NCBI GenBank assembly: GCA_028285545.1
Contig: JANQPA010000101.1
Location: 124,001-188,000 of the forward strand
Length of the DNA: 64,000 bases
Direction: 5' to 3'
From: Saprospiraceae bacterium
GTDB taxonomy: Bacteria; Bacteroidota; Bacteroidia; Chitinophagales; Saprospiraceae
The translations under genes were made by a program, and so were the position numbers. The notes below the pieces were generated by a model. It had not been told where the DNA came from and did no database searches. It was given only the letters and a program-made list of their open reading frames with translations. This document shows positions 34,237 to 42,214 of the stretch, one piece after another (within the stretch, counting starts at the first letter, position 1; each line of letters starts with the position of its first letter).

Positions 34237-34252
34237 TGTTTCACGTGAAACA
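34237..34252. promoter_or_regulatory. parS centromere site (ParB binding)
   Basis: TGTTTCACGTGAAACA is an exact match to the bacterial chromosomal parS consensus. It lies in the 277-base gap between thrC and mvaD, and the palindrome extends to 24 bases (34233-34256). Chromosomal parS sites usually cluster near the replication origin and load ParB for segregation. It has GC only in its centre and no T-tract, so it is not a terminator. Confidence 0.88.
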
Positions 34253-34442
34253 TAAAGGCGAGGTTTTTGAAATAAATCTACATCTATTTATTTTCTATTA
34301 CATAAGGCCCGAAAGTTTATACAAAATAAATTGAACAATAAGCTTGGATGATCATTACATCTGAGGCACTTGCTTACAAAAAAGTGTTTCAGTTGAATAA
34401 ATTATTTTATAAACATAATAGCCTTTATATCTTCCTTTAGAG

Positions 34443-34450
34443 TATATTTG
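34443..34450 (+). promoter_or_regulatory. Candidate promoter -7 box of mvaD
   Basis: TATATTTG fits TAnnTTTG and lies 26 bases before the mvaD ATG. The -33 element is weak. The parS palindrome lies about 190 bases upstream. Confidence 0.5.
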
Positions 34451-34476
34451 CGCTAATTTTTAAAAAGGTAAAAAGC

Positions 34477-35571
34477 ATGCTAAGCTATAATAACCCATCC
34501 TTGGTTTTAAGTAATAGTACAGAACCTCTTACAGGCACCGTCAGTTGGAAATGCCCTTCTAATATTGCAATAGTAAAATATTGGGGTAAGCATGGTATGC
34601 AATTACCTAAAAATGCTTCGGTCAGTTTTACCCTGGAAAAGGCCTTTACAAATACAGAAATTAAATATTCACCTAAGGATAACTCTGAGAATAGTTTGAG
34701 ATTTTATTTTGAAGGAGAAGAAAAGCCTTCATTTCTTCCTAAAATTCATCATTTTATTGATCGAATAAAAAACACCTTCCCTTTTCTAAGGGAGCTGGAT
34801 TTAGAGATTCATTCCTCAAACTCTTTTCCGCATTCTGCAGGCATAGCCTCGTCTGCATCCAGTATGGGAGCTTTAGCTTTGTGTTTTTGTAGTTTAGAAA
34901 AAGAGATTTTTGGGAAAGAAGAAACTCCAGATGCTTTTTTAAAGAAAGCTTCTTACATTGCCCGGCTTGGTTCCGGAAGTGCTTGCAGATCGATTTTTCC
35001 ATATGCTTCAGTTTGGGGTAAACATGAGGATGTCGAAGGGTCTGATGATTATTTTGGAATCGCTTTTGAAGAAAACTTACATGAGGTATTTAAATCCTTC
35101 AGAGATGATATTTTAATCATTAGTAAATCAGAAAAGGAAGTATCCAGTACTTTAGGGCATCAATTAATGGACACGAATATTTTTGCTAAAAGAAGGTTTC
35201 AACAGGCCAGTGACAATTTGAGTTTACTTTTGCCTATATTGGAAAAAGGAGATGTTGAGGAGTTTGGTGAAATTGCAGAAGCTGAAGCTCTGAGTCTTCA
35301 TGCCTTAATGATGACCTCAAACCCCTCCTTTATATTAATGACTCCTAATACACTTAAAGCAATTTCCAGAATACGCAGATTTAGGAAGGAGCAAAAACTC
35401 CCTGTCTATTTTACCTTAGATGCCGGCCCAAACATACATTTATTATATCCTGAAGAAATACAAGATCGAGTAGGAGAGTTTAAAAAAGAACAACTTAGGA
35501 GCTTATGCGAGGGAGGTCAAATCCTGGATGATCGTGTAGGTTTAGGGCCCAAAAAAAATGAGGAGAAATGA
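34477..35571 (+). CDS. mvaD: Diphosphomevalonate decarboxylase
   Basis: 364 residues of the GHMP superfamily. The signature WKCPSNIAIVKYWGKHG near the N-terminus and the ATP loop FPHSAGIASSASSMGALAL (about 115-133) are characteristic, together with GSGSACRS and LDAGPNIHLLYP. It makes isopentenyl diphosphate from mevalonate diphosphate, so this organism appears to use the mevalonate route. Other pathway genes are not in the window. Its TGA overlaps the ATG of the following rhodanese gene. Confidence 0.93.
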   Translation: MLSYNNPSLVLSNSTEPLTGTVSWKCPSNIAIVKYWGKHGMQLPKNASVSFTLEKAFTNTEIKYSPKDNSENSLRFYFEGEEKPSFLPKIHHFIDRIKNTFPFLRELDLEIHSSNSFPHSAGIASSASSMGALALCFCSLEKEIFGKEETPDAFLKKASYIARLGSGSACRSIFPYASVWGKHEDVEGSDDYFGIAFEENLHEVFKSFRDDILIISKSEKEVSSTLGHQLMDTNIFAKRRFQQASDNLSLLLPILEKGDVEEFGEIAEAEALSLHALMMTSNPSFILMTPNTLKAISRIRRFRKEQKLPVYFTLDAGPNIHLLYPEEIQDRVGEFKKEQLRSLCEGGQILDDRVGLGPKKNEEK

Positions 35572-36104
35572 AAAGTTTAATCAGAATTAATATTTTATTA
35601 TTTTATATATTTTTTTTCCAAACATGTTCTGCTCAATCACAGGCTGAAAAAACGGGGCTCGTAATTAACGAGGCCTTTGATAAAAAGATATCAAATACAA
35701 TAGCTCACACAATTCCTTTTATTGGGGTCGAAGAATTGAAAAATATTCAAAATGAAGTTATTATCTTTGACGCCAGAGAAAAAGCAGAATTTGACATCAG
35801 TCACATTCCAGGTGCGAAATTTTTGGGCTACAAAAAATTCAATCCAAAGCAACTGAAAGATGTAGAAAAAGATAAAAAAATAATACTATATTGCTCAATA
35901 GGATACCGAAGCGAAAAAATTGGAGAAAAGCTTCGAAAATTGGGCTACTCGAAAATTTATAATTTATATGGCAGTATTTTTGAATGGGCCAATAGAGGAT
36001 ATCCTCTAATAAATTATAAAGGAAATAAAGTACAGAAAGTACATACTTTTAATTACTCTTGGAGTAAATGGATCAATAACGAGCACATAGAAAAAGTGTG
36101 GTAA
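35568..36104 (+). CDS. Secreted rhodanese-like sulfurtransferase, possible lipoprotein
   Basis: 178 residues. A hydrophobic leader (INILLFYIFFFQTC) with Cys about residue 21 may be a lipobox. The rhodanese domain shows VIIFDAREKAEFDISHIPGAKFLGY and the active-site loop YCSIGYRSEKIGEKL with the sulfur-carrying Cys about residue 108. It probably moves or detoxifies sulfane sulfur in the periplasm. It overlaps mvaD by four bases (ATGA), so expression is coupled, though no metabolic link is obvious. Confidence 0.88.
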   Translation: MKSLIRINILLFYIFFFQTCSAQSQAEKTGLVINEAFDKKISNTIAHTIPFIGVEELKNIQNEVIIFDAREKAEFDISHIPGAKFLGYKKFNPKQLKDVEKDKKIILYCSIGYRSEKIGEKLRKLGYSKIYNLYGSIFEWANRGYPLINYKGNKVQKVHTFNYSWSKWINNEHIEKVW

Positions 36105-36131
36105 TTTTATGTAAATCAAAACTGTCTTCCT

Positions 36132-37388
36132 ATGGTAGATTTATTTGAAAAATTTCAAGCAGACCGCGGACCACTGGGACAATATGCACACCTGGCACAC
36201 GGGTATTACGCTTTCCCAAAACTAAGAGGGGAAATCGGAAGTCGCATGGAGTTTAATGGCAAAGAAATGATCATCTGGAGTTTGAATAGCTATTTGGGAC
36301 TAGCTAACCATCCCGAAATCAGAAAAATTGATGAACAAGCCTCTAAAGATTGGGGCCTTGCCTACCCAATGGGTGCCAGAATCATGTCCGGTGAGTCTGA
36401 TTATCATGAACAATTGGAGAATGAATTAGCAGAATTCGTTCAGAAAGATGCAGGCCTACTGCTTAATTTTGGGTATCAGGGCATCATGTCAATCGTTGAC
36501 ACCCTACTTAATCGCCATGATGTAGTAGTGTATGATAAAGATTGTCATGCCTGTATTTATGATGGCTTACGTCTTCATATGGGTAAGAGACTACCCTATG
36601 AGCACAATGACCTTGAAAGCTTTGGCCAGCAAATGGAAAAAGCAAAAATGTTTGCCGAAAAATCCAATGGCGGTATTCTCGTAATTACCGAAGGTGTATT
36701 CGGAATGCGTGGTGAACAAGGGATTTTGAAAGAAATTGTAGAATACAAAAAAGACTACGATTTTCGTCTCTTAGTTGATGATGCGCATGGATTCGGAACC
36801 TTAGGTAAAACCGGAGCTGGTGCCGGAGAAGAACAAGGTGTACAGGATCAAATCGATCTTTATTTTAGCACCTTTGCCAAATCAATGGCCAGTATAGGCG
36901 CCTTTGTTGCTGGTGACAAAGACATCATTAACTATTTAAGGTATAACCTTCGCTCACAGCTATTTGCAAAATCACTCCCAATGCCTTTTGTAATAGCTAA
37001 CCTGAAAAGATTGGAAATGCTCCGCTCAACACCTGAACTCAAAGACAATTTATGGAGAGTGGTGAATAAACTTCAATCTGGTTTACGTGAAGCAGGATTT
37101 GACCTGGGTGGTACCAACAGCTGCGTAACTCCTGTATTTATGCATGGTACGCCTTTTGAAGCAGCCAACCTGGTTCATGATATCCGTGAAACCTACAACA
37201 TTTTCTGCTCAATGGTAATGTATCCCATGATTCCTAAAGGGATGATCTTGCTACGGCTTATTCCTTCTGCAGCTCATACCGATAAGGATGTAGAGGAAAC
37301 CATTGAAGCTTTTAAAGCAGTATCCAAAAAACTAAAAGCTGGAGAATATGAAGGTGAATTAAAATTTGCCGTCTCCCACCAGCCATAA
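36132..37388 (+). CDS. Alpha-oxoamine synthase, serine palmitoyltransferase-like
   Basis: 418 residues of the PLP-dependent family that includes serine palmitoyltransferase, KBL, BioF and the cysteate acyltransferase of sulfonolipid synthesis. Visible motifs are SLNSYLGLANHPEI, GARIMSGESDYHEQLE, FGYQGIMSIVD, LLVDDAHGFGTLGKTGAG with the cofactor Asp/His, and FSTFAKSMASIGAFVAG with the PLP Lys about residue 250. Many Bacteroidota use it to start sphingolipid or sulfonolipid synthesis. The amino-acid substrate (Ser or cysteate) cannot be settled here. A terminator lies about 25 bases after it. Confidence 0.85.
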   Translation: MVDLFEKFQADRGPLGQYAHLAHGYYAFPKLRGEIGSRMEFNGKEMIIWSLNSYLGLANHPEIRKIDEQASKDWGLAYPMGARIMSGESDYHEQLENELAEFVQKDAGLLLNFGYQGIMSIVDTLLNRHDVVVYDKDCHACIYDGLRLHMGKRLPYEHNDLESFGQQMEKAKMFAEKSNGGILVITEGVFGMRGEQGILKEIVEYKKDYDFRLLVDDAHGFGTLGKTGAGAGEEQGVQDQIDLYFSTFAKSMASIGAFVAGDKDIINYLRYNLRSQLFAKSLPMPFVIANLKRLEMLRSTPELKDNLWRVVNKLQSGLREAGFDLGGTNSCVTPVFMHGTPFEAANLVHDIRETYNIFCSMVMYPMIPKGMILLRLIPSAAHTDKDVEETIEAFKAVSKKLKAGEYEGELKFAVSHQP

Positions 37389-37411
37389 TATAAGATACAA
37401 CATCATTTATT

Positions 37412-37445
37412 AAAACCCTTCACCCATTTACAGGTGAAGGGTTTT
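37412..37445 (+). terminator. Terminator after the oxoamine synthase
   Basis: AAAACCCTTCACC (37412-37424) pairs with GGTGAAGGGTTTT (37433-37445); the loop has eight bases and more T's follow. The remaining bases to the next gene (to 37700) are AT-rich with nothing recognised. Confidence 0.92.
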
Positions 37446-37700
37446 TTCTTTCACTAAACCACTTTAGACTAATACAATCTTGCATGTTGATTATTTGGAA
37501 ATATCCTAAGCGAAATAACTCAAAATACCTCTCTTTACACCCTGATTAATATTTATTAATTTCATACCTCACAGCAAGTTTAAATCAGTTTATAGAATTG
37601 ATTTAATAAGAAACTATTTTACAACAACAATTGAGTAAATTATTTTATATTAGGTTACTATAGAGAATACCCAGTCCTTAATAGACAAAGCTCGAAGACC

Positions 37701-38369
37701 ATGAAAATCTATCGTCACCTGTTTGTACAAAACACATTAGATCTGCATAATGAAATTCTGAATCACCCTGCCCATTATTCTACGGTCAAGGAACAACTCA
37801 TTCTCATCGCTGATAATTTATATTTTAATTTAAAAAAGAGAAATCCCATCGCTCTAAAAGTCATTGAAACGTTTCATCCTGAATACCATGACCGAATATC
37901 TTCTGAGATCCCAAACGCCGGCCTGGGTAGAGAGGATTGTCAACTGGTTATTGCTAAAGAATATGGCTATCAGAATTGGGAAGCTGCCCTTTCAGAATCT
38001 GACCTTCCTTTTGATAAAAACCTCGAGCAAGCCATTGATTTTTTAGTGTCAGGAAAAAAAGAAGAATTAAACAAATTAATAAAGGAGAATCCTGATGTGC
38101 TGGACCAGCACTCCCCCTACTGGCACAGTGCAGGCCTGATCCATTATATTGCTTCAAATGGTGTAGAAATTTGGAGACAATCAGTACCCGAAAATCTTGT
38201 AGAAATTACAGATATGCTGCTTCAACTAGGGGCCAATCCAAATATGCCAAATAATATCTATGGTGGCTCCAACCTGATCAATTTAATAGAAACCAGTAGT
38301 CATCCCCACCAAGTAGGAATAGCTCAAGATTTGATCAAAATGGTTAAATCAAGTCAACATTACCGCTAA
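37701..38369 (+). CDS. Ankyrin-repeat-like protein of unknown function
   Basis: 222 residues, no signal peptide. The C-terminal half resembles ankyrin units (EQAIDFLVSGKKEELNKLIKENPDVLDQH, then VEITDMLLQLGANPNMPNNIYGGSNLINLI), where the LLQLGANPN turn is most typical. The N-terminal ~100 residues are helical (MKIYRHLFVQNTLDLHNEILNH) with QLVIAKEYGYQNWEAAL, a segment often seen in bacterial ankyrin proteins. It is probably a cytoplasmic protein-binding module. It stands alone upstream of the hsp20 gene. Confidence 0.75.
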   Translation: MKIYRHLFVQNTLDLHNEILNHPAHYSTVKEQLILIADNLYFNLKKRNPIALKVIETFHPEYHDRISSEIPNAGLGREDCQLVIAKEYGYQNWEAALSESDLPFDKNLEQAIDFLVSGKKEELNKLIKENPDVLDQHSPYWHSAGLIHYIASNGVEIWRQSVPENLVEITDMLLQLGANPNMPNNIYGGSNLINLIETSSHPHQVGIAQDLIKMVKSSQHYR

Positions 38370-38381
38370 GTATTTCACCTT

Positions 38382-38398
38382 AATGACAAAAAGTCATT
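38382..38398 (+). promoter_or_regulatory. Dyad upstream of the hsp20 promoter, candidate activator site
   Basis: AATGAC-AAAAA-GTCATT is a perfect 6+6 dyad (38382-38387, 38393-38398). Its centre lies about 77 bases before the start point implied by the sigma-54 box, where enhancer-binding activators typically bind. Inference from position and symmetry. Confidence 0.4.
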
Positions 38399-38423
38399 CG
38401 TTTTCAATAAACATATGTCAAAA

Positions 38424-38456
38424 TGGCACACAATTTGTTTTGGCACTGCCTTTGCC
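38424..38456 (+). promoter_or_regulatory. Sigma-54-type promoter of hsp20, with a second near-match upstream
   Basis: TGGCAC (38441-38446), five bases, then TTGC (38452-38455) matches the -24/-12 consensus; the GG at 38442-38443 and GC at 38454-38455 have the exact required spacing. A second TGGCAC-N5-TTGT lies at 38424-38438, one mismatch from the same pattern. The start point should be near 38467 and the ATG is at 38504. No TAnnTTTG element is present. Confidence 0.6.
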
Positions 38457-38503
38457 ATAGGGTAAGTGATTTTAAAATGATTAAAAACTAAAAATTTATA
38501 ATT

Positions 38504-38950
38504 ATGTCACTTATCAGAAGAAATTCCCACTTCCCTGCGACTTATCGTTTTTTTGATGATTTTTTCACTAAAGACTTATTCGACTTGAATACCAAAAACC
38601 AGCTTGCAAAGAGTAATAACCTTCCCTCTGTAAACATTATTGAGAATGAAAACAATTTTGTAGTAGAGGTAGCAGCACCTGGAATGAATAAGGAAGATTT
38701 TCACATTGAAGTGAAAGACAATGTACTAAGGATTAAAAGTGAGAAAAAGGTAGAAAACGAAGAAAAAAAGGAAAACTTTCTACGCAGAGAATTTAGTTAC
38801 TCTTCTTTCCAGCGTTCCTTTAACCTCAACAAAAAGGTGGTTGACGCTGATAACATAGAGGCTAATTACAAAGATGGAATTCTTAGCTTAACATTGGCTA
38901 AGAAAGAAGAAGCTAAAGAAAAGCCCGCAAGAGTAATTAAAATTGCATAA
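38504..38950 (+). CDS. Hsp20/alpha-crystallin small heat-shock protein
   Basis: 148 residues. ATP-independent chaperone that holds unfolding proteins. The alpha-crystallin domain spans about 40-135: VNIIENENNFVVEVAAPGMNKEDFHIEVKDNVL, then FLRREFSYSSFQRSFNL with the conserved RREF, and ANYKDGILSLTLAKK with the DGILxLxLAK motif. The N-terminal arm has FDDFFTKDLF. Expression appears to depend on a sigma-54 promoter. It ends at a terminator shared with the convergent transporter gene. Confidence 0.95.
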   Translation: MSLIRRNSHFPATYRFFDDFFTKDLFDLNTKNQLAKSNNLPSVNIIENENNFVVEVAAPGMNKEDFHIEVKDNVLRIKSEKKVENEEKKENFLRREFSYSSFQRSFNLNKKVVDADNIEANYKDGILSLTLAKKEEAKEKPARVIKIA

Positions 38951-38961
38951 TGATTTTTTAT

Positions 38962-38996
38962 AAAAACATCTTTCGCCAATGGCGAAAGATGTTTTT
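38962..38996. terminator. Bidirectional terminator between hsp20 and the NRAMP-like gene
   Basis: A 16-bp perfect stem, AAAAACATCTTTCGCC (38962-38977) with its complement at 38981-38996, and a three-base loop. Its last bases overlap the TAA of the transporter gene (38995-38997). Confidence 0.92.
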
Positions 38997-40308
38997 ATTT
39001 TTTTCTCATTTTTATGATTTCCCACCCTACAATTCCTACGATTAAAAGGGTTAAACTACCCACTATTGTATAAACAGTATTAACCGATAATGAGCTAAAT
39101 AATCCAATCTGTTGAAGCGCCTTTAGTACATTATTGATCCCTAAAAAACAGCAAACTAATAATACCATCAACATTAAGAAGTTGATCAGTCGGCTGTTTA
39201 AAAATTCTGCAGGTAGCAATTTTTTATCGTTTACGGTTAGCATTAAAAAGATGGCCACTACGGGAAGTAATACGCCATTAATCGCTTGTGCAGCAATAAT
39301 AGCAGGTATAGGTTTGATATTGGTTAGGCTAAAAAGTAACCCAACCAGAAGAATGATTCCCCACACCATCCTGAAATTCCGAGCACGGGGTTGCCACTTT
39401 TCATCATTTTGCCCAAATAAACTTCTTGCAGTAACAGCTGCAGCTAAGGGAGCAGTTATAGAAGAGGTAAATCCAGCAGCAAATAATCCAAAAGCAAAGA
39501 AATAGGAAGCCAGGCTCCCCAACTTAGTGGACAATGCTTCCGCCAGTCTTTCAAAGCTAAAATCTCCTTCTACTAAAGTCCCTGCAATTAAAATAGCCAT
39601 AGAAATGAATCCCCCTATTACAATGGCAAGGATAAGCCCCATTCTCATCTCTCGTATATCTTGCCCTTGACTAATACCACTGGCTAAAAACAAATTATAA
39701 GGAACTATGGTGGTGCCGATCAGACCAATGATAAGCAAGCTTGCATCAGGATTCCATCCAGGAATCAACATTGAACTCATCACCTCTCCGGCATTTACAT
39801 TAGAATTAAAAGCAACAAAAATGAACATCAGGCCCATTAAGGCTACAACCATTCCTAACACATTGGCAATAGAACGATATTTACCTTGAAAAAGCATAAT
39901 ACTGGCCAACAAACCAATACTTAAAAGCATAATTTCCTTACCGGAGGGAATGACCAATAAAACCCCTGATACAGATCCCAACAAATTGCCGGCCTGGTAG
40001 GCGGTACAACCAAAAGCCACAGCTAAAAACAAGGCCATTTTCATCCACCCTACTCGCTTAGCACCATATTTTTCGGCAATCAATTCACCCAAAGATTTGC
40101 CCGAAGCGATGGTAATCCGGGCAGCAGCTTCCTGCAGCAAAATGGTAGCTAATATTGAAAAAGTAATGGCCCACATTAAGTCCAAACCAAAGGCTGAACC
40201 AGCTTTAGAGGCAGTTGTAACCGTTCCTGGACCAATAAAAGCAGCAGAGATAATAGACCAAAATAGAAAACTACTTAATCCCTGACGAAAATTGATTCTT
40301 TTTGACAT
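38995..40308 (-). CDS. NRAMP-family metal-ion transporter with divergent metal site
   Basis: 437 residues with about eleven transmembrane helices. The overall pattern (SAAFIGPGTVTTASKAGSAFG in helix 1, TTIVPYNLFLASGISQG in helix 6) is NRAMP-like. However, the canonical helix-1 DPGN is GPGT and the helix-6 MPHN is VPYN. Those are the metal-binding residues, so substrate choice probably differs from Mn/Fe NRAMPs, and the ion cannot be predicted. It overlaps the upstream GT2 gene by an ATGA, so the two share a transcript. Confidence 0.85.
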   Translation of the reverse strand: MSKRINFRQGLSSFLFWSIISAAFIGPGTVTTASKAGSAFGLDLMWAITFSILATILLQEAAARITIASGKSLGELIAEKYGAKRVGWMKMALFLAVAFGCTAYQAGNLLGSVSGVLLVIPSGKEIMLLSIGLLASIMLFQGKYRSIANVLGMVVALMGLMFIFVAFNSNVNAGEVMSSMLIPGWNPDASLLIIGLIGTTIVPYNLFLASGISQGQDIREMRMGLILAIVIGGFISMAILIAGTLVEGDFSFERLAEALSTKLGSLASYFFAFGLFAAGFTSSITAPLAAAVTARSLFGQNDEKWQPRARNFRMVWGIILLVGLLFSLTNIKPIPAIIAAQAINGVLLPVVAIFLMLTVNDKKLLPAEFLNSRLINFLMLMVLLVCCFLGINNVLKALQQIGLFSSLSVNTVYTIVGSLTLLIVGIVGWEIIKMRKK

Positions 40309-41261
40309 CAGACGCTAATTTTTTCACCACGGGTTACCCGTCGTATTTTGTAGGGTCGCTTATCCTGTGACTCAAAATAGGTACGCATTTGTATTTCTAT
40401 GACTATACCAATAGTAATAAATTGAATACCACTAATGATCAGTAACAAGCCTAAAGTTAAAAGCGGTCTGGTACCTATATCCTGCTGGCCAACAAACTTT
40501 ACAATCAACAAATATAAATTGACAAGTATTCCAATGGAAAAGAGTAGAACTCCTATGTTGCCAAAAAGATGCATTGGCTTTTGCATGTATTTTTTAAAGA
40601 AAAGCATTAGCAACAGGTCGCTAATCACCTTAAAGGTTCGATTAAGTCCGTATTTAGATTTGCCAAAGGAACGAGGATGATGCTTAACATCCACTTGGGT
40701 AATACGAGCGCCCTCCAGGTGTGCTAATAGAGGGATAAAACGGTGTAATTCACCATACAGACCCAGATCTTTAGCCAAATCAGCTTTAAACACTTTTAAG
40801 GCACATCCATAATCCTTTAACTTAACTCCTCCAGCATTACGGATGATATAGTTGGCTATTCTGCTGGGTATTTTCCTCAAAAACATGCCATCTTTTCTAT
40901 TAGCCCGATTGCCAGCTACCATATCCCAATCACCTTCTTCTGCCATAGCCAGCATAGCTGGAATATCAGAAGGATCATTTTGCAAATCACCATCCATAGT
41001 AGCAATATATTCCCCTTCTGACTGGTCAATACCCGCCATAAGCGCCAGGCTTTGGCCATAATTCTTTTTAAATTCTACAATTTTCAACCGATCATGGCCC
41101 AAATCTTTTAAGGCTTTTACGGTACCGTCAGTGGAACCATCATCAACATATACGATTTCGTAATCATAATTTTGGAGAGCCTTCGTAATTCGCTCCACTA
41201 AAGGGCGAATATTTTCTTCTTCATTATAAACCGTTACTACAACTGATATTTTAGGTATCAT
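40308..41261 (-). CDS. GT2 glycosyltransferase, polyprenyl-phosphate sugar type
   Basis: 317 residues. The N-terminal GT-A domain begins ISVVVTVYNEEENIRPLVERI and has the YVDDGSTDGTV and TMDGDLQNDPSDI (DxD-like) motifs, and ends with GKSKYGLNRTFKVISDLLL. Two transmembrane helices follow (about 235-255 and 270-292), as in GtrB/ArnC/DPM1 enzymes that load a sugar on undecaprenyl phosphate. The sugar is unknown. Translation is coupled to the NRAMP-like gene. It is divergent from the VanX-type gene, sharing a short promoter region. Confidence 0.9.
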   Translation of the reverse strand: MIPKISVVVTVYNEEENIRPLVERITKALQNYDYEIVYVDDGSTDGTVKALKDLGHDRLKIVEFKKNYGQSLALMAGIDQSEGEYIATMDGDLQNDPSDIPAMLAMAEEGDWDMVAGNRANRKDGMFLRKIPSRIANYIIRNAGGVKLKDYGCALKVFKADLAKDLGLYGELHRFIPLLAHLEGARITQVDVKHHPRSFGKSKYGLNRTFKVISDLLLMLFFKKYMQKPMHLFGNIGVLLFSIGILVNLYLLIVKFVGQQDIGTRPLLTLGLLLIISGIQFITIGIVIEIQMRTYFESQDKRPYKIRRVTRGEKISV

Positions 41262-41338
41262 GGTTTCTATGATAATGTATGTTATATTGCTTGAACTTTA
41301 AGCGCTTTAAATTGCTGACTTAGCACCTATTAAAGAAG

Positions 41339-41356
41339 CAAAAGTAGTTAAATTTG
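41339..41356. promoter_or_regulatory. Divergent promoter pair for the GT2/transporter and VanX genes
   Basis: CAAAAGTA (41339-41346) reads TACTTTTG on the minus strand, 78 bases from the GT2 start. TAAATTTG (41349-41356) reads on the plus strand, 32 bases from the VanX ATG. Both match TAnnTTTG, two bases apart, so the two transcripts may compete. Confidence 0.45.
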
Positions 41357-41387
41357 TATAAACAACTAGGTAATCAATATTTTGAAT

Positions 41388-42098
41388 ATGAGGATATTAT
41401 TTTTTGTTTTTGCCCTCCTAATCAGCGCTTGTCAAGCAGATACTTCAAAAACAGAAGAAAGCGCATCTAATAAAGCAGACTCTACTGCTAGTGCTGAGGT
41501 CAATTCACCATCCCCCATCGATACCATCGTAAAGCCCGTAATTGATTATGACAGCAGCATTTGGACAGATGTTTTTATTATGAATCCAGATATTCATCAG
41601 GACATCAGATACGCCACAATCTATAATTTTGTAGAAGAGAAAATGTACGATTGTGGTCGTTGTTTTTTAAGAAAAGAAGTGGCTCAGGCAGTAGCCAGAA
41701 TTCAAGAAGAATTAAATAAAGAGCAACTTGGCCTAAAAATGTTTGATTGCTATCGACCTCGACCAATACAGTGGAAACTATGGGAAAAGGTTCCAGATCC
41801 CAGATATGTCGCAGATCCCAGAAAAGGCTCCATGCACAATAGAGGTTCTGCAATTGACTTAACTTTAGTAGATTCCGAAGGAAATGAATTAGACATGGGT
41901 ACTGAGTTTGACTTTTTCGGACCAGAAGCCTATCACAGCTATACCCAACATCATCCTACAATTTTAGAAAACAGGAAAAAATTAAAGAATATTATGGAAG
42001 CAAATGGCTTTCGTTCTACCCGAACGGAATGGTGGCATTATTCTTATCGCTTAAAATCTTATGAACTTTCAGATTGGTTATGGAATTGTAATAAATGA
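41388..42098 (+). CDS. D-Ala-D-Ala dipeptidase, VanX-type M15 lipoprotein
   Basis: About 236 residues from the ATG at 41388 (a TTG six bases earlier is also in frame). The signal ends with lipobox ISAC (Cys about residue 15), then a Ser/Thr-rich linker. The M15D zinc site is complete: SMHNRGSAIDLTLVD (SxHxxGxAxD, with His and Asp ligands) and ARTEWWHYSY-like EWWHYSY with the catalytic Glu and third ligand His. FDCYRPRPIQ is also diagnostic. It probably trims D-Ala-D-Ala from wall fragments in the periplasm. No vancomycin-resistance genes are nearby. Confidence 0.9.
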   Translation: MRILFFVFALLISACQADTSKTEESASNKADSTASAEVNSPSPIDTIVKPVIDYDSSIWTDVFIMNPDIHQDIRYATIYNFVEEKMYDCGRCFLRKEVAQAVARIQEELNKEQLGLKMFDCYRPRPIQWKLWEKVPDPRYVADPRKGSMHNRGSAIDLTLVDSEGNELDMGTEFDFFGPEAYHSYTQHHPTILENRKKLKNIMEANGFRSTRTEWWHYSYRLKSYELSDWLWNCNK

Positions 42099-42214
42099 TT
42101 ATTAACTTTTTCTTATGACAAAAGTCCCAACAAAGGTTTGAGAATTAACGTTTTTTGAATTGTTTTTTGTTTATTTTACTTTCCTTTTTATAGACTTGAT
42201 AAATAGTACTGCAC

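Noticed and set aside
34233-34256. The parS palindrome read as a terminator for thrC
   Set aside because: The stem is AT-rich outside its core and has no loop or T-tract; it matches the ParB consensus base by base.
41388-42098. VanX-like gene as part of a vancomycin-resistance cluster
   Set aside because: No vanH, vanA or vanRS genes nearby; stand-alone M15D dipeptidases are common in wall recycling.
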